Positions 12,727 to 24,400 of a stretch of DNA of 64,000 bases are shown piece after piece. The position numbers and the translations under genes were made by a program. Under the pieces are notes generated by a model, which was not told where the DNA came from, did no database searches, and saw nothing but the letters and a program-made list of their open reading frames with translations. This DNA is from Gnetum montanum (lineage: Eukaryota; Streptophyta; Gnetopsida; Gnetales; Gnetaceae). Position 1 is the stretch's first letter. Every line of letters begins with the position of its first letter. The stretch is taken from assembly GCA_015680685.1 (NCBI GenBank), contig MNCI01027447.1, forward strand, positions 536,047 through 600,046, given 5' to 3'.

Positions 12727-13858
12727 ATGACCAAGAACATTGATAGTTTGGAAAGTTTAAAAGTTTCAAAAGATATTCTAGATTCTAAGACTGATTCTTC
12801 ATCAGAAGAGGAACAAAAGAAAGTTTTTGAATTGGGAACAAGTAGTCGAGTGAAAACTAGAAGATCAAGAAGATCACCCATTATATCTGGTTTATCAATT
12901 TATAAGAGAAGATCTAGAAAGTCTAAGAGTTCAATTATCCAAAGGAATAGGATGGCAAATCCTTGGCAATGAGTTATACCATTAGGATTTCAAAATTACA
13001 ATGATATTCCTAAGGTAGTTTACAAATATTTGCCTAAGCCTTTCATTCCTGGAAAAGCTTATTTAGTTGAAGAATATATTCACATGTTTGAGTTAGCTTT
13101 AGCTCATGCAAATATTCAACATCAAGATCAAGCTTGTAGGTTGTTTGTATCAAATTTAAAGGACATGGCTCAGATTTGATATTCGAACTTACCAAGTAAT
13201 ATAGTATTACAAGTTGGGATGACATGAAGAATCTTTTCTTAGCCCAGTTTGGTAATCAATTAGATCAACAAAAACTATACTATGGGCTAATACAAGCTAA
13301 GAAAAAAGTTAAAGAGTCAATTAGAGATTTTAACATCAAGTTAAGATAGAGCAAGAACATGAAAAAGTAGAATCTGAAAAAGGAAAATTAATGAGAGATA
13401 TGTCTAACAAAATAGTGAAGCTTGAAAAAGCCTTGGCAAGAGTTAATATCAAGGAAGAAAGAAAAAATAGAAAGCATAAACATCAAGATACTAAGTTAGC
13501 AGAGGATGAGGATGAAAGTGACCTAATTATGTCCAACTTTCTTGATATTGAATCTGATAATGAGTTATCTAGTGTTCATTATGTAAGTAAATCTTCTAGC
13601 AATGGATCTAGCGATACTTCTTCTCTATCAAGTTCTAAAGAAGATATGTCTTCAGATGAAGAATATAATAATAATGAGGAAAATGGATATAGTCTCCGAT
13701 CAAAAGAAAGACTAACTACTTCTAGACCCCCAAATGTTATTGCTAATCCATCTACTAAGAGAAAAGCTTTTGAGCCAAGTAGAAGAGATAAGAATAAAGG
13801 TAAAGACAATCAAGTAGAGCAAAGCACTCCAAATCAATTTTTTAATAAATGGATAAAG
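12727..13858 (+). pseudogene. Gag of element O (5' part)
   Basis: Starts MTKNIDSLES, has an Arg/Lys/Ser-rich N-terminus, then a capsid-like segment at 12990-13290 (KPFIPGKAYLVEEYIHMFELA, QACRLFVSNLKDMAQ), a Lys-rich coiled stretch (13391-13500), a Ser/Asp/Glu-rich acidic region (13501-13690) and a basic tail ending in WIKKP at 13858. Stops near 12970, 13178 and 13348 break the capsid part. The frame is cut by the A insertion and continues at 51907. Confidence 0.7.
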
Positions 13859-13863
13859 AAACC
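13859..13863 (+). other. Target-site duplication (left) of element A
   Basis: AAACC directly precedes the A LTR and is repeated exactly at 51902-51906. Confidence 0.9.
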
Positions 13864-15983
13864 TGAAACACCACAAAAATTTGGACCTAACAATTTCGGA
13901 CAAGAATCGAGCTAAGTCATGATGCTTCCCAGCATGACCGAAACTTGGGAACTTCACAAACAGCATCAAACGGAGTTGAATCAAGCAAGTAAAAGTTCCT
14001 CAAGATCCATTGGAGACTACATCAACATCTAGCAACAATAAATGCAGGTTTCAAACTTAAAACACTTAGTTTTAACTAAGTATACTTCCTGCACACAGGC
14101 CTGCATGCCCAGCATACAGCTCAACGTGCAGCAACTTATGGGCCCCAAAAATGAGCCAAAACATGCTAGAATTGAGCATCTGGACCCCCTAGGACCTTCA
14201 CCAAGGTCCCCAACAACTCTCAGGCTCCTAAAAATCAAGTTTTGGGCTCCAAATTATGGGTGTTCATTCTTGCACGCCAGTGTGCACGCCCAGCATACAA
14301 CAACTTTTGAGCACCAAAAACTCACCAAAATAAGCTAGAATCGAAGGTTTGGGCCACCAAAGACCTTCCCCAAGGTCCTAGGTAGCTCTCAAGCTCCAAA
14401 AATCATGTTTGGGACTCCAAGTAATAGGTTTTCATACCTGCACACTGGCCTGCACGCCCAACGTGAATGCCCAGCATGTACCATCATAGATAGTCCAAAA
14501 TAGGCACTCAGACCATGGTCTTCATAGGAAATCAACTCCCAGAGGTAGGGAAACCATCAGGCATCATCCTGGGCTCCCAAAAATCAAGTTTTGACCTTGA
14601 AAAATGGTAGTTTCATGCCTATATGCTGGCCTGCACGCCCAGTGTGCACCCCAGCGTGTACGCCCAACGTGCACCCTAGCATGCACCACTTTGAAGAAGG
14701 TTGATTGGGCATTTTAGGCAAGATTTTGACATGGAGTCAATTCTCAAGGCATGGCCAATGAATCTACAAGTGCACAGGCTCTAGAGACATCAATTTTTGG
14801 CATCGGAAGGGTTATTCTTAGCCCTGCATGCCCAGCATGCTTGCTCGGCATACAACACAGCATGCACACTAGAAACATGCCCAACACTCAATCAAAATGA
14901 AGACAAAATGAGCCCCCGGATACCCTGGAGAACTAGCAATACTTAGGAAATAAGGATCCAACTCCAGTGTACAAGATTAGGCTCCAAAACTGTAGTTTTC
15001 ATGCCCACACACTAGCCTACATGCCCAGCGTGTACGCCCAGCACGTACACTCTTGGAACAACCAGGGTCAAATGAGCCCAAAAATCGACAAGCAGCATCC
15101 TCAAGGCATCAAGCATCCAGTTCCATGCTAAAAATTGGCATCATAATTCAAATTTTGGTTAGAAATTCTTCATGCTTTCCCACACGCTGTCGAGTGTGTG
15201 GAGCATATACGCCCAACGTGTACACGTTGGCATGCTGCACATTTGTAAAGCTTCATTCTTTTGCACCCGGTTGATGCTTCACATATCACCTGATCCAAAA
15301 TTCCAGCATCCCATAGCCAATCACCCCATCTTAGATCTGAATTTAATGCCCAAACTTGTACAAAAACCTAGATTTTTGACTAGATCAAGGGAGGAGAGAG
15401 GGGAAATTAAGGAATCTGGGCAAGAAATTGGAGAATCCACATGGAGAACATCCAGAACACCCACCCTGCACGTTGGACTTCTACCTTGCACGCTGAGCAT
15501 ACAGTCTTCACGTTGTGCCTACAGCCCAAACTAGCATACCATCACCCCTCTGCATTCACCGGGGCTCTTCGTCTGCCTTGTGTCAGATCCACAACTGCAT
15601 CTAGACCGGTGCATTGTAATTTTCATTATGCAATAATATTGCTGCATTTTTGGCCAAGATTTGTTACAATTCACATTCGTTCTTGCATTTTTTGCTAAGA
15701 TTTGTTACAGTGCTCATTTTTTCTTGTTTACTACTTGTTTACATTCCTGCATGTTTGTGTTCTGGTTTACATTTATTACGCCGCTTACACATAACCCAAC
15801 GTATTGTGCATTGGCATACGTCCGGGGAAATCCTTGTCTGATCGACGCATGGACCACCCAAGGTACTCTACCTTCATCAGTCCCAGTTCGCCCTCAAGCG
15901 AAGGTAGGGTCTTCTGTGTCTGTCTGCGGATCTCTCGGTGTCTTTTTCATTCCAGCCAAGCACCGATGATTTCAGATAGTACA
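13864..15983 (+). repeat. 5' LTR of A
   Basis: TGAAACACCAC...CAGATAGTACA, 2120 bp, aligned end to end with 49806-51901. It holds six or seven diverged ~180-bp tandem units at about 14030-15215, each with an AATCAAGTTTTGG-like block and a GC-rich CCTGCACGCCCAGCGTG-like block. No convincing TATA box. Confidence 0.92.
14030..15215 (+). repeat. ~180-bp tandem units inside the A LTR
   Basis: The GC-rich block recurs near 14096, 14270, 14445, 14628, 14825, 15010 and 15190. The 1.38-kb solo LTR at 44706 has only about one such unit, so the A LTR was lengthened by tandem growth. Confidence 0.7.
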
Positions 15984-15988
15984 AAAAA

Positions 15989-16006
15989 TGATGCTAGAAG
16001 GAGGGC
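15989..16006 (+). other. Primer-binding site of A
   Basis: TGATGCTAGAAGGAGGGC, five bases after the LTR end, 17 of 18 bases identical to the O site. Confidence 0.65.
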
Positions 16007-16200
16007 ACCTCATTACTTAAATCTACTCTGATCCACCGTTCAAATCTTTTAAATCTACGCCCTGTTCAACTAGATCTGCTGCAATCTCAGCGTGTATACG
16101 TTGTTTAGCCTATATGCTGTTTAGCATGCTGTCCACTCTGTCTGTACGCTGCCTGTTCACCCTGTACACTGGTTGTTAAATCTTGCACACTAGGATTTAG

Positions 16201-16555
16201 TCCATACGCTGTCTAGATAGGCCGCACGCTGCCAGACTTGGGTGTACGCTGTGTAGATAGGCTGCACACTGCCAGACTTAGGTGTACATTGTGTAGACAA
16301 GCTGCACATTGCTAGACTTAGGTGTACGCTGTGTAGATAGGTTGCACGCTGTGTAGACAGGCTACACGCTGTGTAGACAGGCTGCACGCTGCCAGACTTA
16401 GGTGTACGCTGTGTAGACAGGCTGCACGCTGCCAGAGTTAGGTGTACGCTGTGTAGACAGGCTGCACACTGCCAGACTTGGGTGTACGCTGTGTAGATAG
16501 GCTGCATGCTGCCAGACTTGGGTGTACGCTGTGTAGATAGGCTGCATGCTGCAAG
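16201..16555 (+). repeat. 40-bp tandem array in the A leader
   Basis: About nine copies of a 40-bp unit starting GTGTACGCTGTGTAGATAGG and continuing CTGCACGCTGCCAGACTTAG. Its two halves are themselves related, and a 20-bp half unit is inserted near 16350-16380. It lies between primer site and gag. Open frames through it on the minus strand are a by-product of the repetition. Confidence 0.9.
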
Positions 16556-16656
16556 TGTATGCTAACAAGTATACCCATTTCATACTTGGCCAAATTCTCA
16601 CGTGTACACGTGACACCATCTCCCATCCATCTTGTTACAGCTATGAACTTTTCATT

Positions 16657-19374
16657 ATGAATACTGCCAACACCAATGTTTCAACTAAGTCCACCCTAGA
16701 TATCATTGGCCCCACAGCAATGCCGATACTCATCGTGCAATCCATAGGGGCCCACGATGAGGTTAACCCCCCCGGGGGGGGGACCTCGCTAATCTCTCAG
16801 ACTGCAAGGGAAGAATCCATCATTTAACATCATAGCCCAAGAACAGTACAATTTTATATGTGTAAAGATCCAAGCCAGCTTGGCAATAGGTCAAACTAAA
16901 CTAGAGGCTAAGAAACAGTATGAACTGGTCAATAAGGGAGGACATGAGTTCATCCCCTCCCCATATGACATCATCCCTCTCCCAGAGCACTACTCTGAGC
17001 TCATCTCATAGCTCCTCCTAGCAAGGAATCATACCCTAGACCAGTCCATGCCAAATCCTCAATTAGAAGAGGAGGATGAGTTTGTGGCTCAGTCTGAACA
17101 CGAGGATTCGTACCATACTCTTAGTTCGCATACTTACGCGAATCTGCTATTTCACCCTTTCACAGGGGAGACTATGTTCCTCCATTCATTTAAACCACTC
17201 AACCACATGTGCCTCAACATGAAGCATTCACTCTTATTCCCACTCTCCTCATGACCAATACCCAATTCAATATACCCATCCCCACTATTCCTCCAGCCAC
17301 TACGTTATCTCCCCTCTTACAAGTACAACCCCAACAACAACCCCCTCAAAATAATGTAGGAGTGACCTTCCCACCCCATGTGATTGGGATGCTGTCTATG
17401 ATACCCGCTTCTACATCCACTCACTATATACCATGAATTCAAACCCAAGGGACACCCTTCACCACTTCGACTCAACAAGTTTAGGGTGTTTCTTCACAAA
17501 TCATGACTGGACAGTGGGCCATGACTGGCACGCAAGCGCTTCGACCCCCTCATTACAACATACCGCCTCCAACAATTCCACCCATGAACATCCCTCAAGT
17601 ACCACAGAAACAACAACAACAATCCTTTTCTTACAGTATGCCACCCTTAATAGTGCCTACCATGAATATTCGGCAAGCGCAACCTTCGACCACTTAACTT
17701 TCCTCTTTCCTGCCCACCGTACAATAATCTAACTTTCATACTATGTAATATAACCCACCTGCCATGTCACCTAGTGCCCAAGATTGGGCCAAAGCTAAAA
17801 CATTGATGCAAGAACTCACTGATGAGGTAAAACGCCTCAAAAAAGTCAACAACGAAGAGCTTAAAGTATTATTCTTTTACCAAGACGATCCTATTAGCTC
17901 TTTTGTACCACCGTTGACCCTGCCCAAAGGAGTTTCTTTACCTCAAGTAACTAAATACAACGGGGAAGGGGACCCCAATGCACATCTAGTCATGTTTAGA
18001 CTAGAATGTTTACTGCTTCAGGCATGGCCCCATGTAATCTTACATGTTTTTGCCATGTCCCTCACTGGGAGAGCTTTAGACTGGTATCGAGCCTTGCCTT
18101 GTAACTCCATATCCTCTCTAGGGGATCTCCTACACCAGTTTTTTACCAGGTTTAAATACAACCTGAAACCTGAAGCAACTCTAGACAATCTGATACAAGT
18201 AAAACAAGCACCACTGGAACCTGTACAAAAATTTATTCAGAGATGGAGCGCTGCGCTAAACGAACTTCATGAACCAATCCCTGAAACATACTTACTCACC
18301 ATTCTAAAGGGAGCCATAAATGATTTCGTGAAATCTAAATTGTACTATCTGAACGTGTGCACTCTAAGCCAAGCTTTCGTGCAAATAAAGAACATAGAAG
18401 AGGCCGCTTAAAATAGCCATGACCCTGCTTACTTAGCCTTTAAAAATCAACACACTAAAAAAGACAAAGAAAAGGCTAAGGCAACAATAGCAACAGTAGC
18501 AGAAACTCAACAGACAAGCATGAGATAACAAGGTAAACCACCCATCGCCCCTATTGGCTATACTAGACCTACCCCTGCTACTACACTCGAACCATCCACA
18601 CCAAAAATTGCTACACAGAGTCAGGCGAGAAACTTTGAGAGGAGAAACCCCTCTCAATACACACCATTCCCCCTGAAACCTTCACAATTATTTGACCAAC
18701 TCTTGAAGGCTAGGCTAATGAAACATAAACAATTGTCCCCTGCTGCAATTCAAAGACATCATCGATTCTGTGAATTGGTCGAGAACCCAAGCTTGGCGAC
18801 ACCGGATGAGCCCCCAGTTTCAAGAGGCTTTAGACTAGACCATTTTTGTGAGTACCACCAGCGTAATGGGCATGGCACCGACTATTGTTTCACCTTGAAA
18901 CAAGATATTCAATGAATGATTGATGAAGGTGAAATCACTTTTGATGAGGCCAACTCGGTCAAACCACAAAACCAATCCATGGGCATATATAAACATCCCC
19001 TAGACACTAAAGAAGCTCCATACACAATTAACACCATTGACGTAGATAATAGCTATGAAACACCAAAGAACCCCTTCGTAGTTCATGTTCCCCCTACGAC
19101 ACTAACATCACCTCAACCTTCATATCCCCCACATCATCCTCCTACCCAGCAAACACCATTGGCCATCCGAGTGCCTCCCGTAGTTGCAAAAATGCAGATA
19201 CCACCCCAAACCAAACCATTTGTTGTTCACATGCCCCCTGCTGATACAACCGCTAATGTGACACCATCAAACCGGCCCACTCCCTTCGTGGTCTGGGTGC
19301 CACCGGTGGTTGTTACGACAGAGGTACCAACTGCAAATCGCCTAACCCCGTTTATGGTCAAGGTGCCTAGATAG
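16657..19374 (+). pseudogene. Gag of Tat-like element A
   Basis: Structural capsid polyprotein. The N-terminal part (16657-17250) is frame-shifted around a C7G9 run at 16766; a Pro/Gln-rich linker follows (17260-17740); the capsid is open at 17764-18408 (FFYQDDPI, YNGEGDPNAHL, ALDWYRALP, FTRFKYNLKPE, FIQRWSAALNE). After a stop comes a basic region, then a CCHC-like knuckle at 18850-18897 (CEYHQRNGHGTDYC) and a Pro-rich tail of repeated PFVV..PP units (19060-19374). The same order is seen in B (46831-42645, minus). Stops at 16825, 18409 and 18913. Confidence 0.88.
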
Positions 19375-20783
19375 CTCAATACTCTACAGACATAAGCCAA
19401 TCCCACCCCATTCATCATTCAAGTCCTGAAACAACCCCATACTCCGATCCCAAATGTTCCCGCACAACCCACACGAGAACGCCTGGTAGATAGGCTCACC
19501 AGGGAACATTTGGAGAAGGAACGTTCGGTAAAGGAACGTTAACACCTTGCACTGGGACCCCCGAAACCAACTCCATTAAGCATAAAACCTATGGCTCCTT
19601 ATAACAATGAGCCAAGCATGGGTTACAAAGAGGAAAAATCGAGAATGCAACACATCTTAGACCCAACAGCTATGAAAAAGAACACGAAAGTTACCCCACG
19701 CGAGATACAATTGTTAGGTCCAATGGATCAAATGGCCACGAACAAGGTTATACCCAATGGTAAAGACCTAGATAATGCTCTAACACATGTTACACAAGCC
19801 CTTAAACAAAATAATACATCATTAAGCTTGTATGACCTCATATTGACTTCACTAGTTCATTGCAAAGCCTTAGTACAAATGTTGACATCGATCCCAGTTA
19901 GCGAAAACTTACCTACAAATGAATCCTCTATACACGCGGTAATGTCTACATGACAAGGATCCGAAACTAAACCATTGGGATTTCACCCCGAAAACATTAA
20001 GATCAATGAGAAAACTGGAGACGTCACCCACAAACCCATGTTTATAACCATACGAGTCAATCAATTCCAAATACATCGAGTACATGTAGATGACGGAGCA
20101 GCCACAAACGTGGTACCTTATCCCATCATTGAACAGTTAGGGCTTATAGAATTAATTAACTCGACATCTATGACCTACTTGAAGTCATTTAATGGTTCAA
20201 GAGTGGTGGTCAAAGGTACATTGACCTTGGATTTCATAGCAAGGGATCGATTCCCCATATCCGCAGACTTCATGATTATTGATGAGATGCCTTGTTTTAA
20301 CCTAATCCTGGGACGACCCTGGTTAGCCCAGCTAAAAGTAGTGTCTTTCCCCATTCATTAAGAGATTCACTTACCCTACGAAGGGGGTGAAATCATTATC
20401 CATGGGGATGCTACTACATCCACCATCTTGTCTCACACGGAGGCAAATCAAGGCTCTGAAGTTAAATTTGAGGAGCCTGAACAAGGGACATGCCACATGA
20501 GCATAATCTGGAGAGAATTTCTGAAAAGCCCATACTGAAAGAAACAAACAAAATCCAAAGTGAGGACCGAACCATAAAACATGACCCCTCAAAAATCAAG
20601 GAAACACCACCTAACCCAGAAACATCCAAGGACACTAACTTAGAGCTTACTCTGCCAGACGTCTCCTGGTCAGAGCTACCATTTAACATAATTAGCGAAG
20701 GAGATGCCGAGTATCAGATCATACCCGTTAAACTCACTTCTAACATAAATATGAAAAAAATCAAAAAGTTACTAAAGAATTAA
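19375..20783 (+). pseudogene. Gag-pol linker and aspartic protease of A
   Basis: A linker at 19591-19953 (REIQLLGPMDQ, LSLYDLILTSLVH) is shared with B. The retropepsin domain is at 19975-20361: MFITIRVNQFQIHRVHVDDG with the active site as VDDGAATN (about 20085-20112), then LILGRPWLAQL (20303-20335). DDGA takes the place of the DGGS/DTGS seen in relatives and keeps the first Asp. One stop (20359) precedes EIHLPYEGG. An acidic Pro-rich tail continues to a stop at 20783, next to the proposed intron. The protease would mature Gag-Pol in the particle. Confidence 0.82.
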
Positions 20784-20799
20784 CAAACTACATTAGTCC

Positions 20800-21085
20800 A
20801 TAATGATGTTAAACTATGATCGTCCAGAATGACGATAAACTATGCAAGTCCAGGATGATGTTAAACTGTCGCATGTCTGCAATGACGTAAAACTAGCCAC
20901 GGTTAGAAATGACCGGTTTACATCAAAATCCATTACATTAATTGATATCCCTCCTATTTATTAGCAGCCCAAAATGGCTTTAAACTAGAACGATCATGTT
21001 GTAGTCCGTCATGACTTTAAACTGACACTCACACACACATGCACGTATGGCCTGAGATGGCCTTAAACTAGAGCGAGTTTGCTTT
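20800..21085 (+). repeat. ATGRCxTTAAACTA motif array, protease-side edge of the island
   Basis: Seven spaced copies of a motif close to AATGACGTTAAACTA or ATGGCCTTAAACTAG (20803, 20828, 20852, 20879, 20974, 21008, 21058). Similar words occur at the other edge (26385-26462) and at the equivalent edge in B (41495-41610, opposite strand). Confidence 0.7.
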
Positions 21086-21461
21086 CACTTGCCTTGAAAA
21101 TTCAAACCCTCAGTTTACATTCTATGATTCCATCTTTGCAGTACAAGTTACGCTGTCCTTTATGTTTTCCTTGTCACAGTTATTGTTTGGGTTATATTTG
21201 TACTTTATTTCATGTTTTGACTTAAACTACAAAACAACCAAAAAGACTTTCACCATCTTCCTGCACTATTTCTTCTCAACAATCAGATAAAATGAAAAAG
21301 AAATTAAAAAAAAAAACAACATAAAAAATTTAAATGAACGATTACAAAAGTTAGCCAAGTTTATGCATCTGATCATATATAACTCAACTCAAAACAATAG
21401 AAACAATTTCTATTTACAACCCGCAGAAACATAACTAACGACAACATGCCAAGTTCAAGAA

Positions 21462-24400
21462 CTAAACATCAGGATCAGGAGGGGCTTTCCCCTCAAGTTC
21501 TCCCACATGATGAGTTTCCCCTCCACTGGGGCCACCTTCCTCACCACCGTCATCTCCATGATTCTGTAAGGGAAATAGAAGATAATTAACTAATTAACTA
21601 ATAGATAAAAAAGGAAAGTAACATTTCCTACGAAAATAATTAAAAGTTACAAGGTCAAACGACTTACTGAAGAGGATCCCCTTAGACCGAACTCTAGCTG
21701 ACAAAGGATTTCTTCTTCAGGGACGCTTGTCCAGTCGGTTCCATCTAGGCCTAGATCAATGCTCGCTAAGGCCTTCCCTTTGTCCACAGCAGACCAAGTA
21801 TGATGTTTAAGAGGAAACTCACCTACATAAATCTCCCCAGAAGCCATGGTGATTACTCTCTTGGGAGATTCCATCTCTACCACAGTGTATCTAGCAAAGG
21901 CATCAAATGAAGACCGTAGGCCTAAACCCTCTACAAACATCTCCAGTTGACGCTTTTCTATGGATATCTCCTTTAATGATTTTTTATAATGGTACTTATC
22001 AGGCTTCTCATATTGGCCCCATTTTTGCACCTTAGAAGCAAAAGCTTTCCAATCTTGACACTTGAGATTCAACAAGTCAATTTGTGCCTTCCGCTCTGCT
22101 AGCTCCTGAGTCATATTTACTTGGCGGTTCAATAGATTCCAATATCTAGTATAAGTAACCTAGGAAGTTCTCTAGGAACAATCACCTGTCAACCTAGCAG
22201 AGGCAAACTCATAGCGTGACTTAAAGTCATCCTGTTTTGCTGATAGTTTGGTAATCTCTTTCTCCCCTGCCTAAATTCGCAACCATAGTTTTTCAATGGA
22301 ACGCCTACAGGTCCAAAGCGACTTGGCATTTTGCACAATACATTCTGCCACATCATCATAGATCTGTCTTGGCACTTGCTCAATTTCTGATGGTAGTTTA
22401 GGCAGACTATCAATACAAGTAGCCTCAGATGGATCTCACTCCAATTTAGAGCCTATCAATATAAGGGGAATATACATTAGACATCAGACAGTAGAAACAG
22501 ATGCGAAAAGAAAAAGACTCAAAATGTTTAAAACGTAGGTACCTATTTCAGGATGAGCTTGTTGGATGCGATCAACTACCTCATTGACAATACCAAGGAC
22601 GAAATCCATTTTACTTGGCATTTTGATCCAAGTAAATGATTCATGTATGGGAGATGAACCAACTTCGGTGGTCGTTTCCATTGGAATCTTCATTGTAGGT
22701 ATTTCCGAGCAAACATTAGGAGTCGTCCTGGTTTCAACATCTGCGTCTTGTAGCGACAAAACATAAAGTCAAACTCTAAATAACAGAAATGAAACAACTC
22801 AAAACTCAAATAAACATAGTAATGAGAACATACCAAAATCCCTCTCTTCTCCAAGATTCTAAGGAGTGTCCAAGTTTAACCTTCTTGTGAAGAAATCATC
22901 AAACATCTCGTTAGCTTCAACTTGTTCACCAGCGTGATCTTTTTCTGTGGTGACTTCTGCTCCTTCTTTTGTTTCTTTCCTCGGAGGAATGGGAACTTCT
23001 ATCTCATCATTAGTCGCCTCATCCTCCTCATCTTGGTTGGTTGGGATCTCTTCCTCCTCTATGATCGGTGCTAACCCCTCTCTTCTCACTTCAAGAGTTG
23101 GCTCTGATGAAATTCGTAAGTTCAATGTCAGTTTTGCGTAAATGACAAAATAAAAATAGAATAAAATAAAAATAATAATAACAATAATTAAAACAAGGAT
23201 AAATGAATGAATCAGGCTTTCTTACCCCGTGCAGATATTTTAAACTGTATGCATTTCACCTTTGGTTCATCTACAACTGGAGCAACCTCTCTAGTGCGTT
23301 TAGGTCTTTGAACTCTGGATTTCGCCTTCTTGATTGTCTCTTTGATTACTCGATCGACTCTCCTGGTTGTATAGGGCACACCATCTAGCTCCGACCCTAC
23401 GCTGTCACACGTGTGAATTGAATGACCAGAGGATCCCCCCATTGTAACAGAGACTAATTCATCAATCCCTTCAGAAGCATTTTGAGATTTGGTCATCTCA
23501 AACAAGTGGTGAATCCACGGGTGAGATATTTGGTCATGATCCCTTAACATGTACTCGTTACCCACGTGAACCACTAGAAATTCAGCTAGTCGGCGCAGGT
23601 AACCAGCAAAGAATGCAAAGGTAAAATGGGACTGTGCCTTAACGTTCGAACGCAATCTCACTATCTCTCCGCAGAAACCTGAAAGTAAAAACTGAACCCA
23701 ATTGTAATGCATCCTAGCCTCCAGAATCATACGCATGATATGCACAAATTCTACCCCAAAAGTCTTCACTTAAGATAGGGATTTAGGAAACACCCATGCT
23801 CTGAACAGTGGATACAGCTCATTTACTTCAGTTACTTTCGATTTTCCCTGCATAGGAAATCCCTTAGCTCCTTTAAGTATACCTAGCCAATCCTCCAGCT
23901 CACGAACCACATGGGCTTCTTTTTGTGCTCTATCCAAAGTCACTCCAGCCCCATCTGTCGGCACACCGAAGAGGTCTAAAAAGAACTACATCAACAGATG
24001 GAAAGCCACTCTAATTCCCTTGACACGAGTGCTATAATAAGTAACAGCCTCGTTGAACGAATCAACGATCGTAATCATCTCAGTTGTGGAGACGTTAGGA
24101 CTTAAAGCAGTAAACAAATCCATGAGGCTAGCATCTCTCCAGTAAACAATAATGTGCAGGGATGCCTCATCATGCAACCACCATTGTGCATCGTCGATAT
24201 CTCCGAACTTCATGGAGAAAGTGCCCTTAGTCTGCTCAGTCTCTATGGTGACTCCACCAGGGGTGATATCCATTGCACGTACAGGATAAAACCACGAAAT
24301 CAATACAACCAATGTGTTAGAAAAACAAACGAATGTGAAGAGTCAAAAAACAAAAAAAAAATAGTACTATTACTTACGTTAGACAATGGATTAAGAGCAT

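Noticed and set aside
16201-16555. CRISPR-like array
   Set aside because: Direct tandem repeats without unique spacers, in a plant retrotransposon leader.
16190-16626. Minus-strand frames of 60-105 residues with repeated Tyr-Thr-Gln words
   Set aside because: They run through the 40-bp tandem array; three frames are open merely because the unit lacks stops.
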